8,869 nucleotides of DNA, taken from positions 1 to 8,869 of the forward strand of contig DAOWEP010000191.1 of NCBI GenBank assembly GCA_030638455.1, in the 5' to 3' direction. Below the pieces are notes generated by a model, which was not told where the DNA came from, did no database searches, and saw only the letters and a list, made by a program, of their open reading frames with translations. This stretch comes from Gammaproteobacteria bacterium (GTDB taxonomy: Bacteria > Pseudomonadota > Gammaproteobacteria > DAOWEP01). Below, piece after piece: positions 7,289 through 8,869 of the stretch (position 1 is the stretch's first letter; each line of letters begins with the position of its first letter). The position numbers were made by a program, and so were the translations under genes.

Positions 7289-8794
7289 CTACAAAGGTAT
7301 TATCTCCAGTCCAATATCCTTACATTCATTTTCTTTCTCGGCGCTACAAATTACTGCAACACTAGCCTTGTCAGGAACCAGGTATTGTTCGCCTACACTT
7401 TTCAAATCATCCAGCGTAACAGCCAAAACCCTTTCCCTGAATAATTGCCTCTTTTCGGGGGTTCTACCAAACAACCTGTTATAGAAAGATTCCTTTGCAT
7501 CTCCAGCGGGAGAGCCTGGTTTATCCATCTTGCCGATTACGCCTAGAATAGCCTCCTCGACCTGCCGCCACTCATGTTTTTCAGCAAGCAACCACTGAAT
7601 AGACTGATCAAAATCATCCAGGGTATCCGTTAATCGAGGGTCTCGGTACGAGTAGAAACGAAAAGAAGTGGTATCCGAATCATGGCTCGCTCCGCCCCCA
7701 TAGGCACCACCCTGTTCACGTATTGCCCGGTGTAGATATCCATTCTTCAAAAACCCGCCTAAAACAGCCAATGGAGCAGCATCAGGGTGATCCATTGTTA
7801 CGGTAGGAAATGCTTTGGCACAAAAATTAACCTGGGAGCTGGTTATCCATGCCTGCTTTACGAGTTGATCTACAGGTTCCAGATTGAATGTCCTAAATTC
7901 GTCTGACTTGCTCTTGAAGTTTCCAGAAATATTTTCCAGCTTGCTTTGAAACTCTGACTGATATTCATTTTCACATACAAACAATAGTTGTTTGGGTGCA
8001 TTCAATAAACGCTGATGAATTTGAATTAAATTATCGGCAAAGCCTTTTATAAATTGTTCTGACTTTAACTCATCATCTAGTTTCTTTATATGCTTGATAC
8101 CAGAAAGCCCTTGCAACTTGTGAGAAAGTGCCGCTTTCGGACTTATTCCACTTGCAGCCGCGATCATAGCCAGCATATGGCCATTACCCGTTACGCTTTG
8201 CTCACGGCCCGCTCTTTGCTGTGCAATAATTTCACGGATTCTGGGATATTCATCAAAGCGGACTGAGTTAAGCGTCTTTTCCATTAATTGCAATAATGAT
8301 TCATAATTTCTGGAGAGAGCCTTTCCTGATAATACAAAATAGCCGTCTACATTTTGAACATTACCCAGTTCACTCATTATGGCTGTATGCGCATTTATAC
8401 CGCCAGATACACGGTCCTGCCAGGCTTGTGTTTCCAGATAATCAAGCTCACCACACCCAAGCTCAGTCATGCAGGATGAAAAATATGGGATTAGCTGAAG
8501 CAACTCATTTTCAATCTCTGGTAGATTTACAACTATCTGTTGATATACAAGACCATTTGTTCCCTGTTCAAACATGGTCAGTGGCAGACCTGCGACAATA
8601 GTATTTTTCCCTTCAATGATTTCCATTTTGGGTGGCACGTCTTCCAGGCCTACTTTTGGTAAAATTTCAGGATCATCTTCCTGGGTCTGTCTTTTTGACA
8701 GTTTATCAGAGAGAACGATCACCTTCTCTTTATCTTCGTCTGTCATACTTTCCAGAATACCGGATAAACGCCCTTCCTCTTTTTTCTTTCTCAA
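7289..8794 (-). CDS. N-terminally truncated M16C peptidase (presequence protease-like), C-terminal half only; possible pseudogene
   Basis: The 501 codons match the C-terminal half of M16C insulinase/PreP-type zinc peptidases, which are usually about 950-1000 residues. It opens inside the helical linker between the two halves (LESMTDEDKEKV, then RQTQEDDPEILPKVGLEDVP). It then carries the two C-terminal domains, including REQGGAYG (359-366), whose R359 and Y365 match the substrate-contacting Arg/Tyr of the family. The HxxEH zinc motif belongs to the missing half, so this product alone should not be a protease. The frame begins at TTG 8794 directly after an in-frame TAG, with no Shine-Dalgarno sequence. 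ATG 8746 (residue 17) is the first better start. The sequence past the break shows no resemblance to PreP in any frame. The long intact frame suggests recent truncation or a retained function. It ends one base from the coiled-coil gene, tail to tail. Confidence 0.8.
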   Translation of the reverse strand: MRKKKEEGRLSGILESMTDEDKEKVIVLSDKLSKRQTQEDDPEILPKVGLEDVPPKMEIIEGKNTIVAGLPLTMFEQGTNGLVYQQIVVNLPEIENELLQLIPYFSSCMTELGCGELDYLETQAWQDRVSGGINAHTAIMSELGNVQNVDGYFVLSGKALSRNYESLLQLMEKTLNSVRFDEYPRIREIIAQQRAGREQSVTGNGHMLAMIAAASGISPKAALSHKLQGLSGIKHIKKLDDELKSEQFIKGFADNLIQIHQRLLNAPKQLLFVCENEYQSEFQSKLENISGNFKSKSDEFRTFNLEPVDQLVKQAWITSSQVNFCAKAFPTVTMDHPDAAPLAVLGGFLKNGYLHRAIREQGGAYGGGASHDSDTTSFRFYSYRDPRLTDTLDDFDQSIQWLLAEKHEWRQVEEAILGVIGKMDKPGSPAGDAKESFYNRLFGRTPEKRQLFRERVLAVTLDDLKSVGEQYLVPDKASVAVICSAEKENECKDIGLEIIPL

Positions 8795-8810
8795 CTAGCA
8801 GTATGGTTTA

Positions 8811-8840
8811 TTAATATTCTAGAAAATGACCAGATATCAA
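8811..8840 (-). promoter_or_regulatory. Candidate promoter at the truncated end of the M16C gene
   Basis: On the minus strand TTGATA (8835-8840) and TATTAA (8811-8816) are separated by 18 bp and point into the truncated gene. Transcription would start near 8804. That is too close for TTG 8794 to have a ribosome site, but it leaves a leader of about 58 bases for ATG 8746. The surrounding 8795-8869 is AT-rich with no coding signal, so chance matches are likely. Confidence 0.25.
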
Positions 8841-8869
8841 TAAAAATAATGTCTTTTGTTTTAATTCTA

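Noticed and set aside
8795..8869. Programmed frameshift, intein or group II intron explaining the split M16C gene
   Set aside because: None of the three upstream frames resembles the missing PreP sequence. No intein C-terminal HN motif is in frame, and no domain V-like intron structure is visible in the available 75 bases.

Overview
The window looks like a stretch of chromosome from a gammaproteobacterium of moderately low GC. This is inferred from the close resemblance of the YgiQ and RNase D proteins to their enterobacterial counterparts. RNase D even keeps its catalytic residues at the E. coli numbering. No species can be named from the sequence. There are no RNA genes, CRISPR arrays or recognisable transposase genes.

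Layout: (1) A small stand-alone FHA-domain gene (61-378, +) faces the 3' end of ygiQ across a 45-bp gap. (2) ygiQ (424-2490, -), a radical SAM protein, and rnd (2553-3710, +), encoding RNase D, are divergent. They share a 62-bp spacer with overlapping promoter-like elements. (3) An AT-rich 248-bp spacer holds a perfect 10-bp inverted repeat. (4) A two-gene unit follows on the + strand. The first gene encodes a large exported protein with a VWA domain, beta-rich domains, a proline-rich periplasmic linker, one membrane span and a very acidic cytoplasmic tail (3959-6697). The second, overlapping it by 4 bp, encodes a small membrane-anchored coiled-coil protein (6694-7287). (5) Convergent to it, after a single base, lies a 501-codon gene (7289-8794, -). 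It matches only the C-terminal half of an M16C (presequence-protease-like) metallopeptidase. Its N-terminal, zinc-binding half is absent, and the AT-rich sequence beyond the break (8795-8869) has stops in all three frames of that strand.

The FHA, YgiQ and RNase D genes appear to be independent functions. The VWA and coiled-coil genes form the most interesting unit. Their predicted topologies put both C-terminal regions in the cytoplasm. The acidic tail of the VWA protein carries three copies of the peptide DEDILKQQLGI, and every DNA difference between the copies is synonymous. This points to a selected docking motif of unknown partner. The truncated peptidase is the other anomaly: it is broken very close to the hinge between the two halves of the family.
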